Source of the DNA: Zetaproteobacteria bacterium
Lineage (GTDB): Bacteria > Pseudomonadota > Zetaproteobacteria > Mariprofundales > J009
DNA: 54,274 bases
NCBI GenBank assembly: GCA_003696765.1
Contig: RFFX01000022.1
Coordinates: 1 to 54,274, forward strand
Direction of reading: 5' to 3'
A program made the position numbers and the translations under genes. Positions 42,080-53,797 of the stretch are shown one piece after another (the first letter of the stretch is position 1; every line of letters begins with the position of its first letter). The notes under the pieces were generated by a model that did no database searches, had not been told where the DNA came from, and was given only the letters and a program-made list of their open reading frames with translations.

Positions 42080-42112
42080 GAAGCCCCCGCAACCGCGGGG
42101 GCTTCTTTGTTT
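42080..42112 (+). terminator. Rho-independent terminator after cbbM
   Basis: GAAGCCCCCGC-AACC-GCGGGGGCTTC is a perfect 11-bp stem followed by TTTGTTT, 23 bp after the stop. It separates cbbM from convergent sthA. Confidence 0.95.
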
Positions 42113-42146
42113 CGCCGGCATCGCAACCCGCCGGCATCCCTCCCGA

Positions 42147-43540
42147 TCAGAGCCTGGCCAGACAGTCGAGCGCGGCCAGGCGATAGCACTCGGCCAGCGT
42201 CGGGTAGTTGAAGACGTTGCGCACCAGATCGTCCACCACGCCGTGATAGCTGCGCACCAGCTGGCCGATGTGGATCAGCTCGCCGGCCGACTCGCCGACG
42301 ATATGGACACCGAGCAGCCGGCGGTCGGCCCGCGCCACGTTGAGTTTCACCATGCCGCGGTAGTCGCCGATGATCTTGCCCCGCGCGCTCTCGCTGTAGC
42401 GACCGTATCCGGTGACGAAATCGACCCCCTCGGCCCTGAGCTCCTCCTCCGTCTCTCCGATCGAGGAGACCTCGGGAATGGTGTAGATGGCCATGGGGAG
42501 CTCGGAGAGGGTGCCGGCACGCACATCGCCCAAGGCGTGGCAGGCCGCCACCCGCCCCTGCTCCAGTGCGGCCGAGGCGAGCGCCGGCTTGCCGATCAAA
42601 TCGCCCACCGCGTAGATGTGGGGCACCGAGGTACGGAAGTGGTCGTCCACCGCGATCCATCCGTGGTCATCCAGCACGATCCCGGCACGCGCCACCTTCA
42701 GGCTCTCGATGTTGGGCATCCGCCCCATGGCGTAGAGCAGGCAGTCGCCCTCCTCCTCCGAGCCGTCGTCCAGCAGGGCGGCAACCCGACCGCCGTCGCG
42801 CCGGATCTCCACCACCGCCCGCTCCATGCGAAAACCGACCCCCATCGCCGCCATCGCCTCGCTCAGCGCCGCCACCATATCCTCGCTCAACCAGGAGAGC
42901 AGCCGCCGGTGGTGGTCGATCATGGTCACCTCCACCCCGAGGGCGGCGTAGATCGAGGCGAACTCGCAGGCGATCACCCCGCCGCCGACCACCAGAAGCC
43001 GATGGGGCAGCCGGGTCATGCGCAGGATGGAGGTGGAGTCATGCACCGATACGCGATCGAAAGGCACCTGCCGGGGGCGACGCGGCCGGGAGCCGGTGGC
43101 CAGCACCACCGATGCGGCCTGCAGCCGCCGGCGCTCGCCGTTGGGGGCGCACACCTCGAGGGTATGGGGATCGAGGAACGACGCCTCGCCGGGAATCAGC
43201 GCCACACCGCTCTTCATCAACCGGTTGAGCAGCACCGACTCCTGCTGGTTGATCACATCCTCCTTCTTGCGGATGGCGTCCAGCAGCATGGCGTGCGGCC
43301 GGCGCACCCCCACCTCAAGCGCCTGACGCATCCCCGATCGCCCGGCCACCGCCACGGCGTAGGCCGCCTCGCGCAGCGCCTTGCTCGGGATGGTCCCGGT
43401 GTGCAGCCCCACACCACCCAGACGCGGCTTGCGCTCGACCAGCGCCACGGTCCGGCCCGCCTGCGCCGCCGTCATCGCCGCCTGCTGCCCCGCCGGACCG
43501 GAGCCGACCACCACCAAATCGAAGGCGGCCTGTTGCCTGC

Positions 43541-43544
<4 letters not shown>
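42147..43544 (-). CDS. sthA: Soluble pyridine nucleotide transhydrogenase
   Basis: This 465-residue FAD enzyme equilibrates NADPH and NADH in the cytoplasm. The FAD Rossmann motif is VVVGSGPAGQQAAMTAAQAG and the NAD motif is VVGGGVIACEFASIYAALG. In place of the redox CxxxxC of lipoamide dehydrogenases it has GGVGLHTGTIPSKALREA, diagnostic for SthA. The C-terminal dimerisation segment LIHIGQLVRSYHG also fits. In a chemolithoautotroph it could balance reducing power for CO2 fixation. The GTG start overlaps the stop of the upstream sensor kinase (GTGA), so both are on one transcript. Confidence 0.96.
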
Positions 43545-45844
<2,300 letters not shown>

Positions 45845-45867
45845 CCCGCCGATGCTATAAAGCGGTC

Positions 45868-47178
45868 GTGGACAGGCAATCGCCAACGGTGCGCATGCAG
45901 CAGCGGAGCATCGCCATCGTCGCCGGCATCCGCACCCCCATCGGCAAGGCCGACGGCGCGCTGGCGGAGCTCGACGCCCCCACCCTCGGCACGCTGGCGT
46001 TGCGTGAACTGCTCGCCCGCAGCCCGGCGGCACCCGAGGCGGTGATCATCGGCAACGTGATCCAGCCGAGCAACGCCGCCAACATCGCCCGTGTGATCGC
46101 GCTGCGCGCCGGAGTCGACCGCGCGGTGCCGGCGCATACCGTGCAGCGCAACTGCGCCTCCGGCATGCAGGCGGTGACCGACGCGGCGATGCTCATCGCC
46201 TCCGGTCGCGCCGAGGTGGTGGCCGCCGGCGGCGTGGAGTCGATGACCCACGCGCCGCTGCTGTTCCACGACGAAGTTCGGCGCGCTCTTGCGCGCCGGC
46301 GCCGCTCGCGGGGAAGCCCCCCCCTTTCCTCCATTCCCCGCGAGCTGGCGCGCATCTTGCCCCGGCTCAAGCCGCGGGCGGCACTGATCGAGGGGCTGAC
46401 CGATCCGGTCGCGCGGATGAACATGGGTCAAACCGCCGAGCTGCTGGCCGACGAGTTCGCCATCAGCCGCGAGATGCAGGACGCCTTCGCTCTGGAGAGC
46501 CACCAGCGGGCTGTACGCGCACGCGAGGAGGGGTGGCTCGACGCCGAGCAGATGACCCTCTTCCCCCCGCCCGACTACACCCCCTTCCGCCGCGACGAGG
46601 GGATCCGACCCCAACAGAACATGGAGGAGCTCGCCCGACTCAAGCCGGTCTTCTCCCGGCCGCTCGGCACGGTCACCGCCGGCAACAGCTCGCAGATCAG
46701 CGACGGCGCGGCCATGCTCATGCTGGCCGACCCGAGGCGGGCCAAGGCCGAGGGATGGCCGGTGCTCGGCTACATCCACGACTGGCACTACGCCGGCTGC
46801 GATCCGGAGCGCATGGGGCTGGGGCCGCTCTTCGCCTGCCACCGGCTGCTCGGCCGCCACGGCCTGACCATGGCGGAGATGAGCCGGGTGGAGATCAACG
46901 AGGCCTTCGCCGCGCAGATCCTGGCGCTACTGGCGGCGATGGAGAGCAAGACGTTCCACCAGCGCCACGGGCTGGGGGCGCCGCTGGGGGCGCCGGAGCG
47001 CGACCGCCTCAACATCTGGGGCGGGGCGATCGCCATCGGCCATCCGGTGGGGATGACCGGCGCGCGGCTGATTCTCTCGCTCTGCCACCAGCTGCGCGCA
47101 GCCCCCGGGCTGGCCCTGGCCACGCTCTGCATCGGCGGCGGTCAGGGCGGCGCGGTGCTGCTCGGGAGCGAGCCATGA
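45868..47178 (+). CDS. fadI: Acetyl-CoA acyltransferase (thiolase), FadI-like
   Basis: This 436-residue thiolase catalyses the last step of fatty-acid beta-oxidation. Active-site motifs are VQRNCASGMQAVTDAAM (nucleophilic Cys, about residue 94), VEINEAFAAQILAL, GGAIAIGHPVGMTGAR (His) and LCIGGGQGGA (Cys). A short Arg-rich stretch (about 140-155) precedes the loop domain. Start choice is open: GTG at 45868 or ATG at 45895 just before the conserved AIVAGIRTPIGKADG. TATAAA at 45855-45860 would suit the later start. The ATGA overlap joins it to the fadJ-like gene. Confidence 0.93.
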   Translation: MDRQSPTVRMQQRSIAIVAGIRTPIGKADGALAELDAPTLGTLALRELLARSPAAPEAVIIGNVIQPSNAANIARVIALRAGVDRAVPAHTVQRNCASGMQAVTDAAMLIASGRAEVVAAGGVESMTHAPLLFHDEVRRALARRRRSRGSPPLSSIPRELARILPRLKPRAALIEGLTDPVARMNMGQTAELLADEFAISREMQDAFALESHQRAVRAREEGWLDAEQMTLFPPPDYTPFRRDEGIRPQQNMEELARLKPVFSRPLGTVTAGNSSQISDGAAMLMLADPRRAKAEGWPVLGYIHDWHYAGCDPERMGLGPLFACHRLLGRHGLTMAEMSRVEINEAFAAQILALLAAMESKTFHQRHGLGAPLGAPERDRLNIWGGAIAIGHPVGMTGARLILSLCHQLRAAPGLALATLCIGGGQGGAVLLGSEP

Positions 47179-49223
47179 CCGTAGCGCTGATCGACGGCGA
47201 CCCGCCCCGGCTGCGCTTCTCCAGCACCGACGGTCCCAACCTGCTCGATGGCGCCACCATGGAGGCGCTGGAGGGGCTGCTCGACCGGCTGGAGGCCGAC
47301 CCGCCCGAGCTGCTCTGCATCGACAGCGCCGACCCGCGCTGCTTCCTCGCCGGCGCCGACATCCACGAGATCGAGGCGGTCGGGAGCGCCGACCAGGCCG
47401 AGGCGCTGGCCCAGCGCGGTCAGGCGATCTGCCAGCGGCTGCACGCGCTTCCCTCGACCACCATCGCCATCGTCTCCGGCTCCTGCCTCGGCGGCGGGCT
47501 GGAGCTGGCCCTGGCCTGCGACTACATCGTCGCGCTGGAGCACCCGGCGACCAGACTGGGCCTGCCGGAGGTGAAGATCGGCATCCACCCCGGCTTCGGC
47601 GGCTGCCTGCGGCTGCCACAGCGCGTCGGCTGGCCGCAGGCGGTGGCCATGATCAGCAGCGGGCGAACGCTCGACCCCCGGCAGGCGCGCCGCATCGGGC
47701 TGGCCGACTGCACCTGCCGCGCCGGCGCGGTGGAGCGGGCGATCGCGCAGCTCGCCGCCCGGGGCAAACGGAGGCAGCAACCGCCCGCCCCGTGGTGGTT
47801 CCGCCTCTGGCCGGCGCGGCGGCTCTTCTTCCTCATCGCCGAACGCAGGCTCGCCGCCCGCTTCCCCCACCTCGACCTGGAGCAGAGCTACCCGGCGCTG
47901 CCCGCACTCCTCTCCCTGATGGGCGAGATCTACGGCATGAGCGACGGGCTGGCGCTGGCCCGCGAGGCGGAGTCGCTCGGCCGGCTGGCCTGCAAGAGCC
48001 CGTGCAAGCATCTGGTGCGCGCCTTCTTCCTCGGCAACCGGCTGAAGAAGCTGGAGGGCCCCCGCCCCGAGCCGCCGGCGCAGGTCGCCGTCTACGGCGC
48101 CGGAGTGATGGGGCACGGCATCGCCTGGGTGGCATCGAAGGCAGGGCGGGTCGATCTGCACGACCTCACCCCCCCGGCGCTGGGGCGCGCCCTCAAGCAA
48201 CTCGCCCGGCTCGACCGCACCGGCGGCCGCCGGCTGGAGCGGATCCGCCCCGCCTGCGACGACAGCGGGCTGGCCGCCTGCAGCGTGGTGATCGAGGCGG
48301 TGGTGGAGGATCTCGAGGCCAAGCAGGCGCTGTGGCGGCGCATCGAGCCGCTGGTCGCCGAGGATGCGCTGCTGCTCTCCAACACCTCCTCGCTGCCGAT
48401 CAGCGACCAGCAGCAGGCGCTGGCCCACCCCGAGCGGATGGCCGGGCTCCACTTCTTCAACCCGGCGCCGAAGATGCCGCTGGTCGAGGTGATCGCGGGT
48501 GCGGCCACCGCGCCGGAGACGATCGAACGGGTGCGGCGGCTGGCCGTCGCCTGGGGCAAATACCCGGTGGTGGTGGCCGACCGCCCCGGCTTCCTGGTCA
48601 ACCGCTGCCTGCTGCCGATGATCGGCGCCGCCTTCGCCCTGATCGAGGCGGGCGAACAGCCGCAGCACATCGACGGCGCGCTCAAGCGCTACGGCATGCC
48701 GATGGGGGCGCTGGAGCTGGCCGACCGCGTCGGGCTGGACATCTGCCTCCATGTCGGCGACGAGCTCGGCGCCGCCTGGGGGGCGCGCATGGCCCCGCCC
48801 GACTGGCTGCGCGCCATGGTCGAGGGCGGGCTGCTGGGCAAAAAGCAGGGCGGCGGCTTCTACCGCTTCCCCGCCGGCAGGCCGCCGCAGCCCAACCCGG
48901 CGGCGGCCGGCTACTACGGCGGCCGCGCCTCGATCGAACGGGAGTTCGACGCCAACATGGCAGCAAGGCGACCGCCGATGGCCGGCGAGGAGATCGTCGC
49001 GCGCTGCCTGCTGCCGCTGGTCATCGAGGCGTTGCGCTGCCTCGATGAGGGGATCGTCGCCGACCGCGACACGCTGGACGGCGCAATGCTCTACGGCATC
49101 GGCTATCCCCCCTTCCGCGGCGGGCCGCTGCACGACTTCGCCAACCACCACGACCGCGCCCGCCTGCAGCAGCAGGCCGAGGCGTGGGGGCTCGACGGCG
49201 CACCGCTGCTCGAGAGGCTCTGA
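47175..49223 (+). CDS. fadJ: Multifunctional enoyl-CoA hydratase / 3-hydroxyacyl-CoA dehydrogenase, FadJ-like
   Basis: This 682-residue fusion has an enoyl-CoA hydratase (crotonase) domain in the first 200 residues: the oxyanion-hole region FLAGADIHEI and catalytic glutamates in GSCLGGGLELALACDY and LPEVKIGIHPGFGG. A dehydrogenase domain begins near residue 305: NAD motif YGAGVMGHGIAWVASKAG, catalytic LHFFNPAPKMPLVEVI and the C-terminal GYPPFRGGPLHDF. With the overlapping thiolase it forms an alpha2beta2-type beta-oxidation complex. It could serve lipid turnover rather than growth on fatty acids. No acyl-CoA dehydrogenase or fadR is in view. Confidence 0.94.
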   Translation: MTVALIDGDPPRLRFSSTDGPNLLDGATMEALEGLLDRLEADPPELLCIDSADPRCFLAGADIHEIEAVGSADQAEALAQRGQAICQRLHALPSTTIAIVSGSCLGGGLELALACDYIVALEHPATRLGLPEVKIGIHPGFGGCLRLPQRVGWPQAVAMISSGRTLDPRQARRIGLADCTCRAGAVERAIAQLAARGKRRQQPPAPWWFRLWPARRLFFLIAERRLAARFPHLDLEQSYPALPALLSLMGEIYGMSDGLALAREAESLGRLACKSPCKHLVRAFFLGNRLKKLEGPRPEPPAQVAVYGAGVMGHGIAWVASKAGRVDLHDLTPPALGRALKQLARLDRTGGRRLERIRPACDDSGLAACSVVIEAVVEDLEAKQALWRRIEPLVAEDALLLSNTSSLPISDQQQALAHPERMAGLHFFNPAPKMPLVEVIAGAATAPETIERVRRLAVAWGKYPVVVADRPGFLVNRCLLPMIGAAFALIEAGEQPQHIDGALKRYGMPMGALELADRVGLDICLHVGDELGAAWGARMAPPDWLRAMVEGGLLGKKQGGGFYRFPAGRPPQPNPAAAGYYGGRASIEREFDANMAARRPPMAGEEIVARCLLPLVIEALRCLDEGIVADRDTLDGAMLYGIGYPPFRGGPLHDFANHHDRARLQQQAEAWGLDGAPLLERL

Positions 49224-49233
49224 CCCCAACCGC

Positions 49234-49250
49234 GACCGGACGCGCCGGTC
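49234..49250. terminator. Hairpin between convergent fadJ and accA
   Basis: GACCGG-ACGCG-CCGGTC forms a 6-bp stem in the 25-bp gap, its last bases overlapping the accA stop codon. There is no T-run on either side, so termination is uncertain. Confidence 0.45.
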
Positions 49251-50208
49251 ACCCGCCCCCTTCGAACACCCCCACCTGCCGCAGCCGACGGGCACGCTGC
49301 GCAAGCAGCTGCTCCAGCGGCATCTCAAGCAGCGGACGCAGATGGTCGAGCAGCGCCTTCCGGAGCAGCGCCGCCGCCTGTTTCGGCGCGCGATGGGCAC
49401 CGCAGGGGGGCTCCGGCACCACCGCGTCGTTGAGCCCCAGCTCGCGCAGATCGGCGGCGGTCGGCCTGAGCGCCTCCGCCGCCTGCGCGCTGTAGGAGCG
49501 GTCGTGCCACAGAATCGCCGCGCACCCCTCAGGCGAGATGACCGAGTAGGTGGAGAAGCGCTGCATCAGCAGCCGGTCGCCGACGCCGACGGCCAACGCC
49601 CCGCCGGAGCCCCCCTCACCGATCACCGTACAGACCACCGGCGTGCGCAGCGCGGCCAGCTCCATCAGGTTGCGGGCGATCGCCTCGCTCTGGCCGTGCT
49701 CCTCGGCGTCGATCCCCGGCCAGGCGCCGGGGGTGTCGATGAAGGTGAGCACCGGCATGGCGAAGCGCTCGGCCATGTGGAACAGGCGCAGGGCCTTGCG
49801 GTATCCCTCCGGCCGCGCCATGCCGAAGTTGCGCTTCAGCTTCTCCCGGGTGGTGCGTCCCTTGCACTGGCCGACCAGCATCACGCTGATGCCGTCGATC
49901 CTGGCCGGACCACCGACGATGGCGCCGTCGTCGGCAAAGGCGCGATCCCCCTTGAGCTCCTGGAAATCCTCGAAGATCAGCGGCAGGTAGTCGAGAAATC
50001 CGGGGCGGTCGGGATGGCGGGCCAGCTGACAGATCTCGGCGCGTGAGGCGCCGGCATAGGTCTTCTCGACCAGGGCGTCGAGCTTCTCCTGCAGCCGGGC
50101 GATCTCCTCGTGCAGATCGACATCGCCCTGTTCGGCGGCGCGGGAGAGCTCCTCGATGCGCATCGACAACTCGGCGATGGGGCGCTCGAACTCAAGGTAG
50201 GTAGCCAA
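49249..50208 (-). CDS. accA: Acetyl-CoA carboxylase carboxyltransferase subunit alpha
   Basis: This 319-residue subunit, the same length as E. coli AccA, transfers carboxyl from biotin to acetyl-CoA together with AccD. It includes YLEFERPIAELSMRIEELSR, RHPDRPGFLDYLPLIFEDFQ, GNFGMARPEGYRKALRL-like segments (KRNFGMARPEGYRKALRLF) and FIDTPGAWPGIDAEEHGQSE. The start is TTG at 50208, with GGAGG 7 nt upstream; no ATG lies nearby in frame. It follows dnaE by 97 bp that contain a degenerate repeat copy. Confidence 0.97.
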   Translation of the reverse strand: MATYLEFERPIAELSMRIEELSRAAEQGDVDLHEEIARLQEKLDALVEKTYAGASRAEICQLARHPDRPGFLDYLPLIFEDFQELKGDRAFADDGAIVGGPARIDGISVMLVGQCKGRTTREKLKRNFGMARPEGYRKALRLFHMAERFAMPVLTFIDTPGAWPGIDAEEHGQSEAIARNLMELAALRTPVVCTVIGEGGSGGALAVGVGDRLLMQRFSTYSVISPEGCAAILWHDRSYSAQAAEALRPTAADLRELGLNDAVVPEPPCGAHRAPKQAAALLRKALLDHLRPLLEMPLEQLLAQRARRLRQVGVFEGGG

Positions 50209-50238
50209 GATCCACCTCCCATGGACATCGAATCGGAA

Positions 50239-50331
50239 CGACGGCTCCCCACGAAGCCGGCAACCGATGGATTGGCGGGGGAACGAAGCGCGTTTCGCCC
50301 CCGGATCAGCCTTCCCTCCACGGACGGCAGG
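50239..50331 (+). repeat. Degenerate copy of the five-hairpin repeat between dnaE and accA
   Basis: In E-to-A order on the plus strand: an eroded E (CGGCTCCCCACGAAGCCG), the 3' half of C (GCAACCGATGGATTG), B (GGGGGAACGAAG, then CGCG, then TTTCGCCCCC, still paired) and an eroded A (CCCTCCACGGACGG). D is missing. The A part lies inside the end of dnaE and encodes its last residues. Confidence 0.65.
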
Positions 50332-53300
50332 CGCAGTGTACACCGTCGCCGAAGCGGTCGACGAAGCGGCGGTGCATCTGCGCGCTCCAGTGGAAGGTGC
50401 AGCCGCTCTGCAGCCGGGCGATGCTGCCATCGGGAAGAGCGACTTCCAGCAGCAGCCGGGTCGCTCCCGGCGCCTCCCGCGCCCACGAACGCAGGGTGGC
50501 GATGGTCTCCTCGTCCCAGCGCATGGTGGTGGTGCGCAACCGCACCTGCGCCACCAGCCGGGGGAGCGCCTCCTCCAGCGGCAGCAAGGACTCGACCAGA
50601 ATCGAGCGTCGCTCGCCGCCCCCGTCCACCCGGCCGACCAGCAGCAGCGGCCGGTCCGCGGTCAGCAGATCGCGGTAGTGCGCGTAGTTGCGCGCGAACA
50701 GGACCGCCTCGGCGCTGCCGTGGAGATCCTCCACCGCGACGAAGGCCATCACCCCCTTGCCGGTACGGTGTTCGCGCACGCTGCTCACCCCGACGGCGTA
50801 GACCACCTCGCTCTTCTCCTCCAGCGCCGAAAGCCCGTCGAGCGTACCGCTGCCGATACCGTGGATGTGGGCCAGATACTCCTGCAGAGGGTGGCCGCTG
50901 AGAAAGAAGCCGAGCGCCTCCTTCTCCTGCTGGAGCGACTCCCCCCGCCCCCACGGGGGGCACGCAACACCGAAGAGGAGCGACTCATCCACCGCCCCCC
51001 CCTTCTCCTCAGCGAAGAGCACCCCCTGCCGTTCCGAATGGAGCTCCTTCTTGTGCCGGAGCCGGGCCAGCGCCGTCTCGATACCGGCGAGCGCCTGCCG
51101 CTTGTGCGGCAGCACCCCCTCGGTCGCCCCGGCCTTGATCAGCGCCTCGAGCAGCCGCTTGTTGATCTGCCGCTCGTCGCACCGCATGACGATCGACTCC
51201 AGGCCGTCGTAGGGGCCGTGGCGTTCGCGCTGCCGGATCAACTCCTTCGCCGCCGCCTCGCCCACCCCCTTGATGGCGCCCAGCCCGAAGCGGATCGCAT
51301 CCCCCTCGGGAACGAACTCCCACTCCGAGTGGTTGATGTGCGGCGGCAGCAGCTCGATCCCCATCCGCCGGCAGTCCTGCACCAGCAGCGCCACCTTGTC
51401 GCTGTTGCCCATGTCGCAGGAGAGGGTGGCGGCCATGAAGGCCTGCGGGAAGTGGGCCTTGAGCCAGGCGGTCTGGTAGGAGATGAGCGCGTAGGCCGCC
51501 GAGTGGGACTTGTTGAAACCGTAGCCGGCGAAATTCTCCATCAGATCGAAGATCTGCTCCGCCTTCTCCGGGGGGATCCTCTTCTGCGCCGCCCCCTTCA
51601 GGAAGATCTCGCGCTGGCGGGCCATCTCCTCCGGCTTCTTCTTGCCCATGGCACGCCGCAGCATGTCGGCCTGCCCCAGCGTGTAGCCGGCCAGCTCCCG
51701 GGCGATCTGCATCACCTGCTCCTGGTAGAGGATGACGCCGTAGGTCTCCTGCAAGATCGGCTTTAGCTGCGGCAGCGGATAGACCGTCTCCTGCCGGCCG
51801 TGCTTGCGCTCGATGAAGTCGTCCACCATCCCCGACTCCAGTGGACCGGGCCGGTAGAGCGCCACCAGCGCGATGATCTCCTCGAAGCAGTCGGGCAGCA
51901 GCCGGGTGAGCAGATCGCGCATGCCGTCGGATTCGACCTGAAACACCGCGCTGGTCTCCCCCCGCTGCAGCAGACGGAAGGTGGCGGGATCGTCCAGGGC
52001 GATGGAGGCGATGTCGAAGTCGGCGTGTTCGGGATGGCGCCGGACGTTGCGGCAGGCGCGATCGATCACCGTCAGGGTCTTCAACCCGAGGAAGTCGAAC
52101 TTGATCAACCCCACCCGCTCGGCGTGCTGCATGTCCCACTGCACCACCTGGCTCCCCTGGTGCTCCTCGCCCGGCAGACGGAAGAGCGGCGCCATCTCGA
52201 CCAAGGGGCGGCGGCCGATCACCACACCGGCGGCGTGGGTGCCGGCGTTGCGGTGGCGCCCCTCCAGCCGCATGGCCAGCGCAAAGAGCTCCGCGGTCTC
52301 GCGATCCTCCTCGACCATCCGCTCCAGCCGCGGCTCCTCGATCAGCGCCCGCTCCAGCGTCATCTTGAGATCGTCGGGGATCAGCTTGGCGATGGTATTG
52401 ACCTTCGCCAGGTCGATGCCCAACGCCCTGCCGACGTCGCGCACCACCGCCTTCGCCTTCATCGAGCCGAAGGTGATGATCTGCGACACCCGCTCCGAAC
52501 CGTACTTCCTCGTGACGTAGGCGATCACCTCGCCGCGCCGCTCCATGCAGAAATCGATGTCGAAATCGGGCATCGAGACCCGCTCGGGATTGAGAAAGCG
52601 CTCGAACAGCAGGCCGTAGCGGATCGGGTCGAGATCGGTGATCTGCATGGCGTAGGCGACCAGCGATCCAGCGCCGGAGCCGCGTCCGGGTCCGACCGGA
52701 ATCCCCTGCTGCTTGGCCCAGCGGATGAAGTCGGAGACGATGAGGAAGTAGCCGGAGAAGCCCATCCTGACGATGGTGTCGAGCTCGAAGGCGAGGCGCG
52801 CTTCGTACTCGGCGCGGTCGGCAGCGGGCCGACCGCGCAGGATGGCGGGCCAGCGGGCCTCCAGCCCCTCCGCCGCCTGCCGCCGGAGGTAGTCGGCCGG
52901 CGTCGTCTCCGGATCGGGCAGCGGAAAGTCGGGCAGCTGGTAGTCACCGAAGGTCAACTCCACGTTGCAGCGGTTGGCGATGTGCAGCGTGTTCTCCAGC
53001 GCCTCGGGCAGATCGGGGAAGATCTCGCGGATCTCCTCCTCGCTCTTCAACCGGTTCTCCGCACCGACCGACTCCTCGCGGATGTTCTCCATCGTGGTGT
53101 TGGCTCCGATGGCCACCATCGCCCGGAACGCCTCGAGATCGGCCGCATCGACGAAATGGCAGTCGCAGGTGGCGACCAGCGGCAGCCCGACCGAACGGGC
53201 CAGGGCGACGCGGCTGCGGTTGAGCGCCTCGCTCTCCGCATCGTAGGCGGCGATCAGCTCGATGAAGAAGGTGCCGTCGGGGAAGATGGCGCGATACTCC

Positions 53301-53782
53301 GCGGCCAGCTCCTCCGCCTGCCTTCTCCGACCTTCGGCCAGCGCACGGTCGATCTCACCGCTGCCGGAGGAGAGCGCGATCAGCCCGTCGGCGTGGTCGG
53401 CGAGCAGCCTGCGATCGATCCGCGGCTTGTAGTAGAACCCTTCGAGATAGCCGGTGCTGACGATGCGCAGCAGGTTGTGCCAGCCGGTGTTGTTGGCGGC
53501 GAGCAGTACGATGCGCGGATAGTCGGGGCGCCGCCCCTCGATCTTGTGCACCCGCAGGTCGTCGACCACGAAGCAGTCGCAACCGAGGATCGGCTTCACC
53601 CCGCGCCGCATCGCCTTGCTGTAGAACTCGATGGCGCCGAACAGGTTGCCGTAGTCGGTCAGCGCCACCGCCGGCTGGCGCAGCTCCACCACTCGATCGA
53701 GCAGTTGGTCGATGGTCATCGGGCTGCGCAGCAGCGAATAGTCGGAGTGGGTGTGCAGATGGACGAATCGGGAAAAGCGCAC
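50306..53782 (-). CDS. dnaE: DNA polymerase III subunit alpha
   Basis: This is the 1158-residue replicative polymerase. The N-terminal PHP domain starts FVHLHTHSDYSLL and has residual metal-binding motifs (HLHTHSDYS, CDCHFVDA). The polymerase domain has GPGRGSGAGSLVAYAMQITD, the catalytic PDFDIDFCMERRGEVI (two Asp) and FDFLGLKTLTVID (third Asp). A helix-hairpin-helix region and an OB-fold lie in the C-terminal 300 residues. Length is normal for the family. GTG at 53782 has GGGGAG 7 nt upstream. The final codons (about 8) come from a degenerate repeat copy, giving the tail CRPWREG. Confidence 0.98.
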   Translation of the reverse strand: MRFSRFVHLHTHSDYSLLRSPMTIDQLLDRVVELRQPAVALTDYGNLFGAIEFYSKAMRRGVKPILGCDCFVVDDLRVHKIEGRRPDYPRIVLLAANNTGWHNLLRIVSTGYLEGFYYKPRIDRRLLADHADGLIALSSGSGEIDRALAEGRRRQAEELAAEYRAIFPDGTFFIELIAAYDAESEALNRSRVALARSVGLPLVATCDCHFVDAADLEAFRAMVAIGANTTMENIREESVGAENRLKSEEEIREIFPDLPEALENTLHIANRCNVELTFGDYQLPDFPLPDPETTPADYLRRQAAEGLEARWPAILRGRPAADRAEYEARLAFELDTIVRMGFSGYFLIVSDFIRWAKQQGIPVGPGRGSGAGSLVAYAMQITDLDPIRYGLLFERFLNPERVSMPDFDIDFCMERRGEVIAYVTRKYGSERVSQIITFGSMKAKAVVRDVGRALGIDLAKVNTIAKLIPDDLKMTLERALIEEPRLERMVEEDRETAELFALAMRLEGRHRNAGTHAAGVVIGRRPLVEMAPLFRLPGEEHQGSQVVQWDMQHAERVGLIKFDFLGLKTLTVIDRACRNVRRHPEHADFDIASIALDDPATFRLLQRGETSAVFQVESDGMRDLLTRLLPDCFEEIIALVALYRPGPLESGMVDDFIERKHGRQETVYPLPQLKPILQETYGVILYQEQVMQIARELAGYTLGQADMLRRAMGKKKPEEMARQREIFLKGAAQKRIPPEKAEQIFDLMENFAGYGFNKSHSAAYALISYQTAWLKAHFPQAFMAATLSCDMGNSDKVALLVQDCRRMGIELLPPHINHSEWEFVPEGDAIRFGLGAIKGVGEAAAKELIRQRERHGPYDGLESIVMRCDERQINKRLLEALIKAGATEGVLPHKRQALAGIETALARLRHKKELHSERQGVLFAEEKGGAVDESLLFGVACPPWGRGESLQQEKEALGFFLSGHPLQEYLAHIHGIGSGTLDGLSALEEKSEVVYAVGVSSVREHRTGKGVMAFVAVEDLHGSAEAVLFARNYAHYRDLLTADRPLLLVGRVDGGGERRSILVESLLPLEEALPRLVAQVRLRTTTMRWDEETIATLRSWAREAPGATRLLLEVALPDGSIARLQSGCTFHWSAQMHRRFVDRFGDGVHCACRPWREG

Positions 53783-53797
53783 GCCGCTCCCCCCCGC

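Noticed and set aside
46262-46330. A GC-rich hairpin (GGCGCGC/GCGCGCC) in the thiolase gene as a repeat insertion
   Set aside because: It lacks the module loops and neighbours, is in frame, and lies in a variable loop of the protein.
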